A model generated the notes under the pieces. The model had not been told where the DNA came from. It did no database searches and saw nothing but the letters and a program-made list of their open reading frames with translations. Positions 1 through 8,192 of a stretch of DNA of 64,000 nt are shown here, in pieces; position 1 is the stretch's first letter, and each line of letters starts with the position of its first letter. The position numbers and the translations under genes are program-made. The stretch comes from Chloroflexus aggregans DSM 9485 (lineage in GTDB: Bacteria > Chloroflexota > Chloroflexia > Chloroflexales > Chloroflexaceae): contig NC_011831.1 of the NCBI RefSeq assembly GCF_000021945.1, forward strand, positions 2,431,353 through 2,495,352. Reading direction: 5' to 3'.

Positions 1-537
1 TATTTTTTCAGGAAGTAGCCATCTAACAGTTGAATCGTTTGTCAGTGTGGGTGCTAAGATCTGTATGGCGCTCTTCGCAGAGGAAGTGTCCAGTGTGTAG
101 TAGGCGACGCCGAGCTCATTCCAGAGCAGTAGACTATCTGGTGATATAGCTGTAGCTGCTGAAAGTGTACTTATCGAAGATTCTATATTTCCTCCAAGCG
201 CCTCGGCAAATGCCTTTGCGCGAAGGAACTCCGGATGCGAGAAGTCTATCTGATTAAGAATGATTAATACCTCTCCCAGCTTTTGTTTTGCTAGGAGATT
301 TGAGAGTGGATACCAACTAGTATAATCATAGCTTCTATGCTCAATAGCAATAGCTTGTTCCATTAGCCGCATTGCGTAATAATAGTTATAGTAATTCCTT
401 ATCTGTTTGTATAATATCACTATAGCGAGTAGAGTAGCAGATAATAGGATACTTATTAGAATAAGCTTTCGTATATCTGTAATAACTGCACGTAATATGT
501 TTGCGAAGGATGGATTAATTTTTCGCTTTCCCAGCAC
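1..537 (-). CDS. Membrane-anchored TPR-like protein (3' part outside window)
   Basis: An open frame runs from a GTG at 537 to the window edge, giving 179 residues without a stop. An AGGAG ribosome site lies at 544-548, six bases before the GTG, which decides the start. A basic N-terminus is followed by one hydrophobic segment at about residues 26-45. After that come helical stretches of TPR character (an alternating small/aromatic pattern, for example around Asn-Glu-Leu-Gly-Val-Ala-Tyr-Tyr). Membrane-anchored TPR proteins of this shape are common beside O-antigen ligase genes in polysaccharide clusters, and the next gene on the same strand is such a ligase. Base composition is AT-rich like the next two genes. 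The function is inferred from context only. Confidence 0.7.
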   Translation of the reverse strand, partial: MLGKRKINPSFANILRAVITDIRKLILISILLSATLLAIVILYKQIRNYYNYYYAMRLMEQAIAIEHRSYDYTSWYPLSNLLAKQKLGEVLIILNQIDFSHPEFLRAKAFAEALGGNIESSISTLSAATAISPDSLLLWNELGVAYYTLDTSSAKSAIQILAPTLTNDSTVRWLLPEKI

Positions 538-1051
538 CGTAGTCTCCTATTTCTGTCTCTCTTCCCAATGATAAAGACTCCCTGAATCACCTGATCAAAA
601 AGTGATACCGCAGTTCGGTCCTGCTACATAAGGCAAACCACTGGTATTATGATAATTGGTGTACCAAGTGAGATACATTCAATCGCAGAAAAGAAATGTT
701 AGAGCCTCGTAAATATAGATGAGATAATAGTACAGAACGCTCTCTACACATATGTTACATATGTTCAAACCTTTTTCTGATAATCGTTGACCGATGTATA
801 GAAAATAATTTTTCTCGTTCAATTGTTTTTCTCGTTCAATTGGTATGTGGTTCAGATTGGATCTCGCAGGAAAGGATTACCACGCCAATGGACCGATGGT
901 TCGCGTAGGTCCACGATGGTAGTAAGTATGCGTATAGTCGTAGAATACGGTGCCAGACCCAAAAGACCACGCTTGATGAGCTTGTCAAGCCTTGTCCAGC
1001 TCATGCTGGTGCTACCGCTATTGGAAGCTCTAAACCGCGACCGAACGATGC
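538..1051. other. Intergenic stretch without a supported gene
   Basis: About 510 bases separate the partial TPR-like gene from the O-antigen ligase-like gene. Short frames of 67 and 81 codons exist at 823-1068, but they overlap each other on opposite strands, and several frames there carry short protein-like pieces broken by stops. It may be a decayed gene, but I cannot identify it. A 17-bp tandem duplication lies at 809-842. Confidence 0.4.
809..842. repeat. 17-bp perfect tandem duplication
   Basis: The unit TTTTTCTCGTTCAATTG occurs twice back to back at 809-825 and 826-842 in an AT-rich non-coding stretch. It could be slippage or the footprint of a lost insertion. Confidence 0.75.
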
Positions 1052-2455
1052 TCATCCATCAGGGCTGAGAGTAGTATTATGTTCTATCGCAGCAGGTTGT
1101 GATAACTCATTCTTACTTGCTAAAGTACTCTGCTTACATTCAAAATATATTAGTTTGAGCAACACCAGTCCGGGAAACCAAGCTTGCGGTACTTCCCAGT
1201 AGACCTCGCCCAAACCTAGGAAGAAGAAGAATAAAATACCCCACGTCAATATAAGTTTTTCTGTTGGAAAAGAGTGTACTGCTCGGTTTACTTTGTTCAG
1301 TATTATCAGTAATAATAGTATTGCAACTATGACACCCAAGTAGCCCCACTCTGAAAATACTGCAATCCAAGATGAGTGAGGTGCTGCGGTCGAACTTCTA
1401 CCAAAAGCCGGATTTTCTATTTGCTTGATTTTTAGGGGAAGTAGATACTTTTTCTGTGCTTGGCTGGTTATCTCTGAAGGTTTACTTTTCCATTGACCAC
1501 CAAAATATAGACCAGTGCTTATTAGCCCGGCTCGACTTGCAAATTGACCCGGGCCGAGCCCAAATAAACTGAAAAAACTGTACTCCTTAGGTAGTTCCCG
1601 GATGATAACTTCCATAATACCCGTTCGAGGTGTGTTTTTTGATAGATATCTAGCTGATAACAAATATTGAGTATTTCGAGGTTGGGCAGACAGTAGAAGA
1701 GATGTTGCAACTGCAAATATTACTATTACAATGGTTACATTTTTACCAAATCGTATGATCATCTTTTGTGGTTTTATTTTTACTGTAGTTATGAACCAGC
1801 TTATGATCAGGGTTACTACGAATATAGCTATAATGTGAATAGTTGAAGCTAGTACGAGGCTGGACAGTCCAACGAGATATATAATATATTTTAGTAGGTT
1901 TCTTCTTTCTGTTACATCTTTCCACAAAAGAATAAGAAGTAACGAAATACCTATCGAAAACATCGGATTAGAAAAAGACAACTCAGGACTCAAGTCGGGA
2001 TGAAAAGTTCCTTCGACGAAGTCTCCCACGCTAAGATCTGTACTTCCTACTTGAATAAAGCCATATAAAAGTTGAATTATTCCCAGAATTGATTCAATAA
2101 ACAAAATCATCCATGCAAAGATAAATAGTTTCTTGCGGATAATGGTGTATTGAATAGATTTTTTATATGGAAATATAATCAATATCATTAATCCTGACCA
2201 AGTTGCAAAGGATATAAAGGAATTGATAATTTGGAAGTTGGGATTAATCATGGTATAGAAGACGGTTTGAAATATCCAAGCTATTGTTAGAAATATGAAT
2301 AGTGCCAGAAAATTCCATTGAGGTATTAAAAACGATGTTGCAAGTAAGAAAAGGAACGGTGCGAGATAACCTAATGCGTTACTTGGTGACCAAGACAAAA
2401 CAGCTACTGCGATATATATCCAGTATAGCATGCGGGTGTTTCTGTTCATAGCCAT
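1052..2455 (-). CDS. O-antigen ligase / polymerase family membrane protein
   Basis: Polytopic membrane protein with about ten or more hydrophobic segments. A large loop in the C-terminal half holds a His-Ser-Ser-Trp ... Glu-Trp-Gly-Tyr-Leu-Gly pattern, typical of the Wzy_C/WaaL O-antigen ligase family. Such proteins polymerise or transfer lipid-linked glycans on the outer face of the membrane. I prefer the ATG at 2455; an in-frame TTG at 2518 would add 21 residues, and neither has a clear ribosome site. It lies between a TPR-like membrane protein and a membrane glycosyltransferase, all on the minus strand, so it belongs to an exopolysaccharide or surface-glycan cluster. The AT-rich composition differs from genes after 4.4 kb, which hints at transfer. 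Confidence 0.75.
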   Translation of the reverse strand: MAMNRNTRMLYWIYIAVAVLSWSPSNALGYLAPFLFLLATSFLIPQWNFLALFIFLTIAWIFQTVFYTMINPNFQIINSFISFATWSGLMILIIFPYKKSIQYTIIRKKLFIFAWMILFIESILGIIQLLYGFIQVGSTDLSVGDFVEGTFHPDLSPELSFSNPMFSIGISLLLILLWKDVTERRNLLKYIIYLVGLSSLVLASTIHIIAIFVVTLIISWFITTVKIKPQKMIIRFGKNVTIVIVIFAVATSLLLSAQPRNTQYLLSARYLSKNTPRTGIMEVIIRELPKEYSFFSLFGLGPGQFASRAGLISTGLYFGGQWKSKPSEITSQAQKKYLLPLKIKQIENPAFGRSSTAAPHSSWIAVFSEWGYLGVIVAILLLLIILNKVNRAVHSFPTEKLILTWGILFFFFLGLGEVYWEVPQAWFPGLVLLKLIYFECKQSTLASKNELSQPAAIEHNTTLSPDG

Positions 2456-2590
2456 GACTGTAGCGAGGTCGTCCTTTCTAACGACATATCCTAATCGTAG
2501 ATCAAGTTGATCTACCAAAATTGTAGCTAGGGTTTGTCAGTAGTAATTGTTGCTAAATCATAAGTATCCTTGGAAATTTGTCAAGTAGAT

Positions 2591-4216
2591 TCATTTCGTT
2601 GAGAATAGTTGACGATGCTCTGATCGTATAAATAAACTTGGGATGTACGGTTCAAGTATAGGTTCGAAGCCGTACTGTTGCGGATAACTGGTAAAGCGCC
2701 GGATCGTCTCGCTGGAAGATACACTACCGATAATAACGATGTCGGCTTCGTCAAGGAGATCCATGAATTCATTACCGTTTTCATGGTATGCTATTATCTT
2801 TTTGAACGTTGGGATATAAAGTCCAGCGATGTCAAGTGGTACTAAAACTGTTAATTGAGCCTGTTGCACAGAGTTTAGCGTATTCAAGAAGCGTAGTGCC
2901 GGCGTTTGCCATTGATTGTTGGTACTCCACCATGGCATTGGAGTTAGCAAGAACATTAATGAAACTGTTAATACTAATTCAGGTAGTCTCGGTGGTGTTA
3001 GTGGTTGATTAGCGGTATACACAACTATAACAAAGAAAAGCAGAGGAAGTATAAGTAAAAGTAAATAGTGAGGCCTTGGATAGATGGATATTATCGATAT
3101 AAAGACTAGTAATGTACAAATAATTATCCATACTCGCAAGCGGTTGTGCTCTTTGCGAAAAAGTAGTTCGCTAATTGAGCGACGAATGAGATGAAGGGTC
3201 ATCAGAAATACTCCCAGTGCTGTGAAGAGAACTACCCACAAGAAGAGTTTGTCTATTCGATCAGCGGTGGCGGAGTAGTGAACGACACCTACAGGTAATA
3301 GCGTTGCAATACCGTACAATCGGATGACATTCTGTACCATATGACGTAGAATTAACATCGGGTTGGCCAAAAAAGCTTCCCAAACGGTATCTACGTCGTC
3401 GCCAAAAGCAGTCTGCATAATATATGGGAAATCGTTCCAAGGATCGAGCTGACTGTTGTTCCATGTTATCCAGCTTGTTGCAAAGTGTTGAGAGAATGCA
3501 ACGAAACTACGCTCGCCTGTCATTGGAACCCCTTGCCAAATCAGGAGTGCTAGTTGCACGAAGCCAGTTATGATCATTGTTAGCCATGGCAATAGCTGTT
3601 TTTGGCGATAATCACGGATGAGATCAATCAGAACGACACCTAATCCAGCAACGTAGGAAAGAAACAATTCCGGTCGAACATAGCTAGCTGCCAGCAAGCC
3701 GGTAGCGATAGCCAAGCTGCTCCGACTCCGTGATCGTAACAGACTAATCGCGGAGAGACTTAGCAACACTATGAAGAGCGCAAGGTGTGATACTCGCGGC
3801 CATGTCGATACGTTGATCGACGAGATGAGTAATAACCATGCTGCGACAGCACTAACCAGTGGTGTAACTCGATTAAGTCGGCAGATCAAGTAAAATGCGA
3901 GAACCGGTAAGAGAGTGGTCATGCGCCAGTTCAAATAGTAGAGGTCGATGCGATCGGGCGTAGTCCACCAGAGCAGCCAATACCATAGGCCATACAGCGG
4001 GCCGTAGTCGGCGGGGGTGGTTTGCGTGATTCCTGAATAGAGGTAGAGTGTCTCATCGGCAGCAGTGTCTACTTCCAAACTTGATTCTATTCCCATGCAT
4101 AATTTGAACCAAGCCATTATTAAGAAGCAAATAATTGCTGCGTCAATAAAGAGCTTTTTGCCTCGCATTGATTGAGAGGTGTGCATTTTTCTCCGGTTTG
4201 TTTTGAGGTTTGACAT
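2591..4216 (-). CDS. Polytopic GT-C-type membrane glycosyltransferase (predicted)
   Basis: 541 residues with a basic N-terminus, about a dozen hydrophobic segments and a soluble C-terminal tail of roughly 100 residues. The first extracytoplasmic loop contains Ala-Ala-Asp-Glu-Thr, an acidic pair in the place where GT-C enzymes (GT39/GT83, ArnT/PMT-like) carry their catalytic acid. Such enzymes move sugars from polyprenyl-phosphate donors outside the membrane. The start is ATG 4216 with only a weak GAAG upstream. It is upstream of the O-antigen ligase-like gene on the same strand and shares its AT-rich composition. Specificity cannot be read from sequence, and the family assignment rests on topology plus the acidic loop. 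Confidence 0.6.
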   Translation of the reverse strand: MSNLKTNRRKMHTSQSMRGKKLFIDAAIICFLIMAWFKLCMGIESSLEVDTAADETLYLYSGITQTTPADYGPLYGLWYWLLWWTTPDRIDLYYLNWRMTTLLPVLAFYLICRLNRVTPLVSAVAAWLLLISSINVSTWPRVSHLALFIVLLSLSAISLLRSRSRSSLAIATGLLAASYVRPELFLSYVAGLGVVLIDLIRDYRQKQLLPWLTMIITGFVQLALLIWQGVPMTGERSFVAFSQHFATSWITWNNSQLDPWNDFPYIMQTAFGDDVDTVWEAFLANPMLILRHMVQNVIRLYGIATLLPVGVVHYSATADRIDKLFLWVVLFTALGVFLMTLHLIRRSISELLFRKEHNRLRVWIIICTLLVFISIISIYPRPHYLLLLILPLLFFVIVVYTANQPLTPPRLPELVLTVSLMFLLTPMPWWSTNNQWQTPALRFLNTLNSVQQAQLTVLVPLDIAGLYIPTFKKIIAYHENGNEFMDLLDEADIVIIGSVSSSETIRRFTSYPQQYGFEPILEPYIPSLFIRSEHRQLFSTK

Positions 4217-4426
4217 GGTGCTTCTTCATCGATAACGATAAATGCGCAAGATGGGTGGAACCGTCTTGAGTTGTTGGTTCAATTGGTTACATGATACTAC
4301 GATTCTGAAGCTACAAGGAACTGGTCATAGCATCTTGACGGATACCATGCTTTCGGCTAGGATCGAACTAATCTGATGACATGCACGACGTTCACGGTGA
4401 ACGTCACCCAGCGATTTGAGGCAGGC

Positions 4427-5806
4427 ATGGGCGTAGCGCTCAATCCAACGATCTTTCGCGCGTATGACATTCGCGGGATCGTCGAGGTGGATCTCGACGA
4501 AGGGATTTATGAGTTGCTTGGGCGGGCGGCGGGCACCCTGTTTCGCAACGAAGGTCGCCGGCGGATGGTGGTAGCGCGTGATGCGCGGCTGAGTTCGCCT
4601 CGCTTTCAGGCGGCGTTGATGGAGGGGTTGCGCGCCACCGGGATGGACGTGCTCGATATTGGTATGGTGGCGACGCCGGTGATGTATTTTGCGGTCGAGG
4701 CATTGGGTGCCGATGCCGGGGCGATTGTGTCGGCCAGCCATAACCCGCCGGAATTCAACGGTCTGAAGCTGCGCCGCGCCGAGCCGTGCTTCGGTTCCGA
4801 GCCGCTACCTTCGGAGGCGATTCAAGCGGTGGGAACGATTGCCGCCAGCGGTCATTTTGCGCAGGGCGCTGGCCATTACGAGCAGGTTGACATTGGCCCG
4901 GCCTATATCGAGTCGGCCCGGCGCTGGATCGATTTCGGCCACCGCCGTCCGCGTGTGGTGCTCGACGGCGGCAATGGCGTGGCCGGCCCGTTGGCCGTTG
5001 CAATGTACGAAGCGCTTGGAATCGAGGTTATTCCGCTGTTTATTGAGCCGGACGGCACCTTCCCCAACCACCATCCCGATCCGTTGAAGGTTGAAAACTT
5101 GCGCGATTTGCAAGCGGCGGTGCGCGAGTATCGCGCTGATCTCGGCATTGGCCTTGATGGCGATGGTGACCGGCTGGGGGTGGTGGATGAGACCGGTGAA
5201 GTGGTATTCGCCGATCGCTATCTGATTGCACTCGCCAAGGCGATGCTGGTCAAACGGAAGGGGCCGGTGGTCTTTGACGTGAAGTGTAGCGCCGTCTTGC
5301 CACAGGCTATCCGCGAGTTGGGCGGCGAGCCGGTGATGTGGAAGACCGGCTACACCAGCTTGTCGGCGAAGATGCGTGAAGTGGACGCGGTGTTGGGCGG
5401 TGAGTTGAGTGGTCATACCATCTTTCCCTTCCCCGGACGGTATTTTGATGACGGTGCGTTTGCGGGGGCGATGCTACTGTATGCCCTCGGCGAGTTGGGG
5501 CAGACGCTGCGCGAGGTGTTGGCCCCGTATCCGGTGTTACCGTCGATTGATGAAGGTCGGATACCCTTCCCCGAAGAGCGCAAGTTTGCTGTGATCGACT
5601 TCCTGCGTGAGCGGTTTGCCGGCAAGTACCCGCTGATAGATATTGACGGCGTGCGAGTTGATTTTGGCGATGGCTGGGGGTTGGTGCGGGCCTCGAATAC
5701 CGAACCGGCGATTACTACTCGTTTTGAGGCCCAGACGTGGGAGCGTGTGAGCGCAATTCGTGATGAGATGTTGAGCGTCGTTGAGGAGTTTCGCACACAG
5801 GCATGA
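4427..5806 (+). CDS. manB: Phosphomannomutase / phosphoglucomutase
   Basis: Alpha-D-phosphohexomutase that interconverts hexose 1- and 6-phosphates, giving mannose- or glucose-1-phosphate for nucleotide-sugar synthesis. All four family loops are intact: catalytic Ser104 in SASHNP, the metal loop DGDGDR with Asp244, Asp246 and Asp248, the sugar-binding GGELSGH at 324-330, and the phosphate-binding RASNTEP from 421. The frame opens at 4376, but the ATG at 4427 has GAGG five bases upstream and begins at the conserved Pro-Thr-Ile-Phe-Arg-Ala-Tyr-Asp-Ile-Arg-Gly core, so I start there (459 residues). The stop overlaps the start of the next gene by four bases (ATGA), implying translational coupling. 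It probably feeds the neighbouring glycan clusters. Confidence 0.93.
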   Translation: MGVALNPTIFRAYDIRGIVEVDLDEGIYELLGRAAGTLFRNEGRRRMVVARDARLSSPRFQAALMEGLRATGMDVLDIGMVATPVMYFAVEALGADAGAIVSASHNPPEFNGLKLRRAEPCFGSEPLPSEAIQAVGTIAASGHFAQGAGHYEQVDIGPAYIESARRWIDFGHRRPRVVLDGGNGVAGPLAVAMYEALGIEVIPLFIEPDGTFPNHHPDPLKVENLRDLQAAVREYRADLGIGLDGDGDRLGVVDETGEVVFADRYLIALAKAMLVKRKGPVVFDVKCSAVLPQAIRELGGEPVMWKTGYTSLSAKMREVDAVLGGELSGHTIFPFPGRYFDDGAFAGAMLLYALGELGQTLREVLAPYPVLPSIDEGRIPFPEERKFAVIDFLRERFAGKYPLIDIDGVRVDFGDGWGLVRASNTEPAITTRFEAQTWERVSAIRDEMLSVVEEFRTQA

Positions 5807-6915
5807 GCGTGTATCGACGCCCTTTGTTACAGGCGTGGGAAGCTGCATATACCGCAGAGCTGACACTCGATCAACTACGCCGCCGGGCGGCGACCGTTGG
5901 TGCAGCACTGGCTGGCCAGCGCGCGCGCTGCCTGATTGCCTTCGATACCCGCTTTCTCGCGAACCTCTTGGCCCAAACCTTGGCCCACGATCTGGCGGCG
6001 CAAGGGGTGACAGTCGTGCTGGCCGACGCGCCGGCGCCGTTGCCGGCCATTCACCACGCCCTTGATCAACGGATAGCCGATTGTGCGCTCTACGTATCGG
6101 CGCGGAATCGGCCATATTATATCGGTGGCTTGCTCTTAGTTGCTGATGACCAGAGTGGGTTGAGTCTTGATCCGGCACGTGATCCACTCCCACCGATTGT
6201 CTTTCCACCGACGAATCCGTTTAAAGAGACGATTGATCTACGCTCGCCATACCGCGATGCGTTGCGCCATACCCTCGATCTCGATGCGATCCGGCGCTTG
6301 CCGCTGACGTTTTTTGTTGATGCAATGGCCGGTACCACCGCCGGTATGGTGACGGCGCTGTTCGGTGAGGGTGGGCAGGCGCGCGCGATTGAGATTAACC
6401 GCGATCCCGATCCTCTCTTTGCGCGGGGTGCGCCGCATCCATTCGAGTCGCCGCTCAACCGGTTGCGCAAGTTAGTACGCGAAAGCGACTCACACCTCGG
6501 TGTTGCGCTGGCCGGAGATGGAACGGCGCTGGCCGTGGTTGATCCGTCGGGCGAGGTGCTCGATCCGTTCGAGGCGAGCCTATTGTTGGCCGCTCATGTG
6601 GCTCAGTATCACCGGCAGCGAGGGTTGGTGATCGCTCCCCCACCATCGCCACACAGCTCCTTGCGCGCACAGCCAAAGCAGTTGGCAGCCTGGCAAGAGG
6701 CGAATGGAATGAAGATCGAGTTAGCCGGTGATAGCCTGCACGGTGAACGGCAGCCGGTCGTGGCAATGACGACCGCAGGCGAGGTATTGCTCGGTCGCTG
6801 GAGTACATGTCCTGATGGTTTACTGGCCGGGTTGTTGTTCTGCGAGGCGGCAGCACGGAGTAATGGTGGGTTGCGTGCGCTCTGTGCCGCGTTGCGCAGC
6901 CAATTTAGTGCATAA
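5803..6915 (+). CDS. Degenerate phosphohexomutase paralogue, probably non-catalytic
   Basis: 370 residues that follow the phosphohexomutase fold but have lost its chemistry. Where active enzymes have SASHNP, this protein reads SARNRP (99-104), so the phosphorylated serine is Arg101. The metal loop DGDGDR is replaced by AGDGTA, within LAGDGTALAVVD. The sugar-binding GGE-SGH loop is not recognisable, and the protein is about 90 residues shorter than the upstream enzyme. It starts inside the stop codon of that gene (ATGA), so the two are co-translated. It may be a regulatory or structural partner of the mutase, or a diverged enzyme with another substrate. The long, clean frame argues against a pseudogene. 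Confidence 0.75.
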   Translation: MSVYRRPLLQAWEAAYTAELTLDQLRRRAATVGAALAGQRARCLIAFDTRFLANLLAQTLAHDLAAQGVTVVLADAPAPLPAIHHALDQRIADCALYVSARNRPYYIGGLLLVADDQSGLSLDPARDPLPPIVFPPTNPFKETIDLRSPYRDALRHTLDLDAIRRLPLTFFVDAMAGTTAGMVTALFGEGGQARAIEINRDPDPLFARGAPHPFESPLNRLRKLVRESDSHLGVALAGDGTALAVVDPSGEVLDPFEASLLLAAHVAQYHRQRGLVIAPPPSPHSSLRAQPKQLAAWQEANGMKIELAGDSLHGERQPVVAMTTAGEVLLGRWSTCPDGLLAGLLFCEAAARSNGGLRALCAALRSQFSA

Positions 6916-6993
6916 GCTGGGATACCGACTTGACGACGTGCTGGCAACTAATTGTGTTAACGTAATAGCCGGAGAAGACTGTTCGGTTACCTC

Positions 6994-8169
6994 ATGAAGA
7001 ACATCTTTAACCGTCTCAATGCGCTGCGCTACCTCATCCCATCCCTCTCCCTCACCTTCGCCGGTGTCGTGTTGTTGTCGCTCGGTGTTGCCTATCTGTT
7101 TATTCACGCCTACCGCACTGTTGAAGGATTGCCCGATGTTGTCTGGTGGCTAACGCTCCAATTCCTTCCCCGTCCGTGGCGGGGGGTCTTGTTGCTTGGC
7201 GCCGGTTTGGCCGTCTTGGCCGGTGGGATCTGGCAATTGAGCGGTGTCGTGGTGATCCCGCGTCCTAGTCAATTACCTGCCGATGGCGAACTGGTGTTAG
7301 GCTACGACCGCGCCAAACGACCGCGCCGGATTGCAGTGATTTCGGGTGGCGCCGGCATGCTGGTGTTATCGGGCTTGAGCGAACAGGTTGATCGCATGAC
7401 CTGCATCGTTCCGGTCACCGATCCAGTAGAGTACTATTATCGGGCTTCGGGATTGCTCAATCAACCAAATGTCTACTACGTGGTGCCAACGCCGATGCCA
7501 CTCGAAGTCATTGCCGAACTTGACGATAGTACGCTGATAGATGTGCGGCACATCCACCTACATCCCGAATTGGCCGATCGGCGGGTGCAGCGATTGCGTT
7601 TGACACAAGCCAACCCACCGCCGTTAACTCGAGTAACGGTGGAGGCCTTGCAAGAGGCCGATGCGATTGTGTTGGGGCCGGGAAGCCTGTTTGAAAGTAT
7701 TCTGCCGAATTTCTTGCTGGCCGAGTTTGCCGAGGCAGTGCGCAAGAGTCCGGCCAAAAAGATCTTTGTCTGCAATCTCATGACCGAGCCGGGACGAACG
7801 ACCGGCTTTCGCGTGGCCGATCATATTCGGGCAATTAAGGAGTATGCCGGGATTACCCCAGATTATGTGTTGGTGAATGCACAACGGATCGATCCAGAAA
7901 CGACACGTATTTATGCCGCTGCCCATCAATCGCCGGTCTATCTCGACCCTGGCGATTACGAAGAGTTGGCGACGTTGCCGGGTGATGTACATGGCCGGCG
8001 TGGAGTGATTATCGAAGGAAGTATGGTAATCGAGGCTGATCTGTCGGCTGCGGTGATCCAATATACGACCTCACTTGACAATCCACAACAGAGTCGCGCA
8101 GTCCGGGTATTGCGCCACGATGGTCAAAAGCTGACGGCAGCTCTGCTCGAATTGTTGCGGCGGGTGTGA
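6994..8169 (+). CDS. Membrane-anchored YvcK/CofD-like protein
   Basis: 391 residues. Two hydrophobic segments at about 17-40 and 60-80 precede a domain resembling the YvcK (UPF0052)/CofD family, which binds UDP-sugars or acts as a 2-phospholactate transferase. The nucleotide loop is present as ISGGAGMLVLSGL. The usual Asp-Asp-Gly-Gly-Ser-Ser element is replaced by a Thr-Asp-Pro-Val-Glu-Tyr stretch, so typical activity is doubtful. The later GPGSLFESILPNFL and VCNLMTEPGRTTGF blocks match the family well (Gly-Pro-Gly-Ser-Leu-Tyr-Thr-Ser and Asn-Leu-Met-Thr-Gln). In Firmicutes YvcK affects cell-wall precursor use. It follows the mutase pair by about 80 bases on the same strand, which suits a role in envelope synthesis. 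Confidence 0.72.
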   Translation: MKNIFNRLNALRYLIPSLSLTFAGVVLLSLGVAYLFIHAYRTVEGLPDVVWWLTLQFLPRPWRGVLLLGAGLAVLAGGIWQLSGVVVIPRPSQLPADGELVLGYDRAKRPRRIAVISGGAGMLVLSGLSEQVDRMTCIVPVTDPVEYYYRASGLLNQPNVYYVVPTPMPLEVIAELDDSTLIDVRHIHLHPELADRRVQRLRLTQANPPPLTRVTVEALQEADAIVLGPGSLFESILPNFLLAEFAEAVRKSPAKKIFVCNLMTEPGRTTGFRVADHIRAIKEYAGITPDYVLVNAQRIDPETTRIYAAAHQSPVYLDPGDYEELATLPGDVHGRRGVIIEGSMVIEADLSAAVIQYTTSLDNPQQSRAVRVLRHDGQKLTAALLELLRRV

Positions 8170-8180
8170 ATACCCGCCGC
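8157..8180. terminator. Stem-loop over the YvcK-like gene stop codon
   Basis: A nine-base perfect stem (8157-8165 with 8172-8180) and six-base loop enclose the TGA stop. It sits between convergent genes and could terminate from both sides, but there is no T-run after it. Confidence 0.4.
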
Positions 8181-8192
8181 TGTCTGCACTTG

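Noticed and set aside
823-1068. Small opposing frames of 81 and 67 codons
   Set aside because: They overlap each other on opposite strands, lack a ribosome site and show no recognisable domain.
4376-4426. Upstream start for the phosphomannomutase
   Set aside because: No ribosome site precedes it, while the ATG at 4427 has GAGG at five bases and starts at the conserved core.
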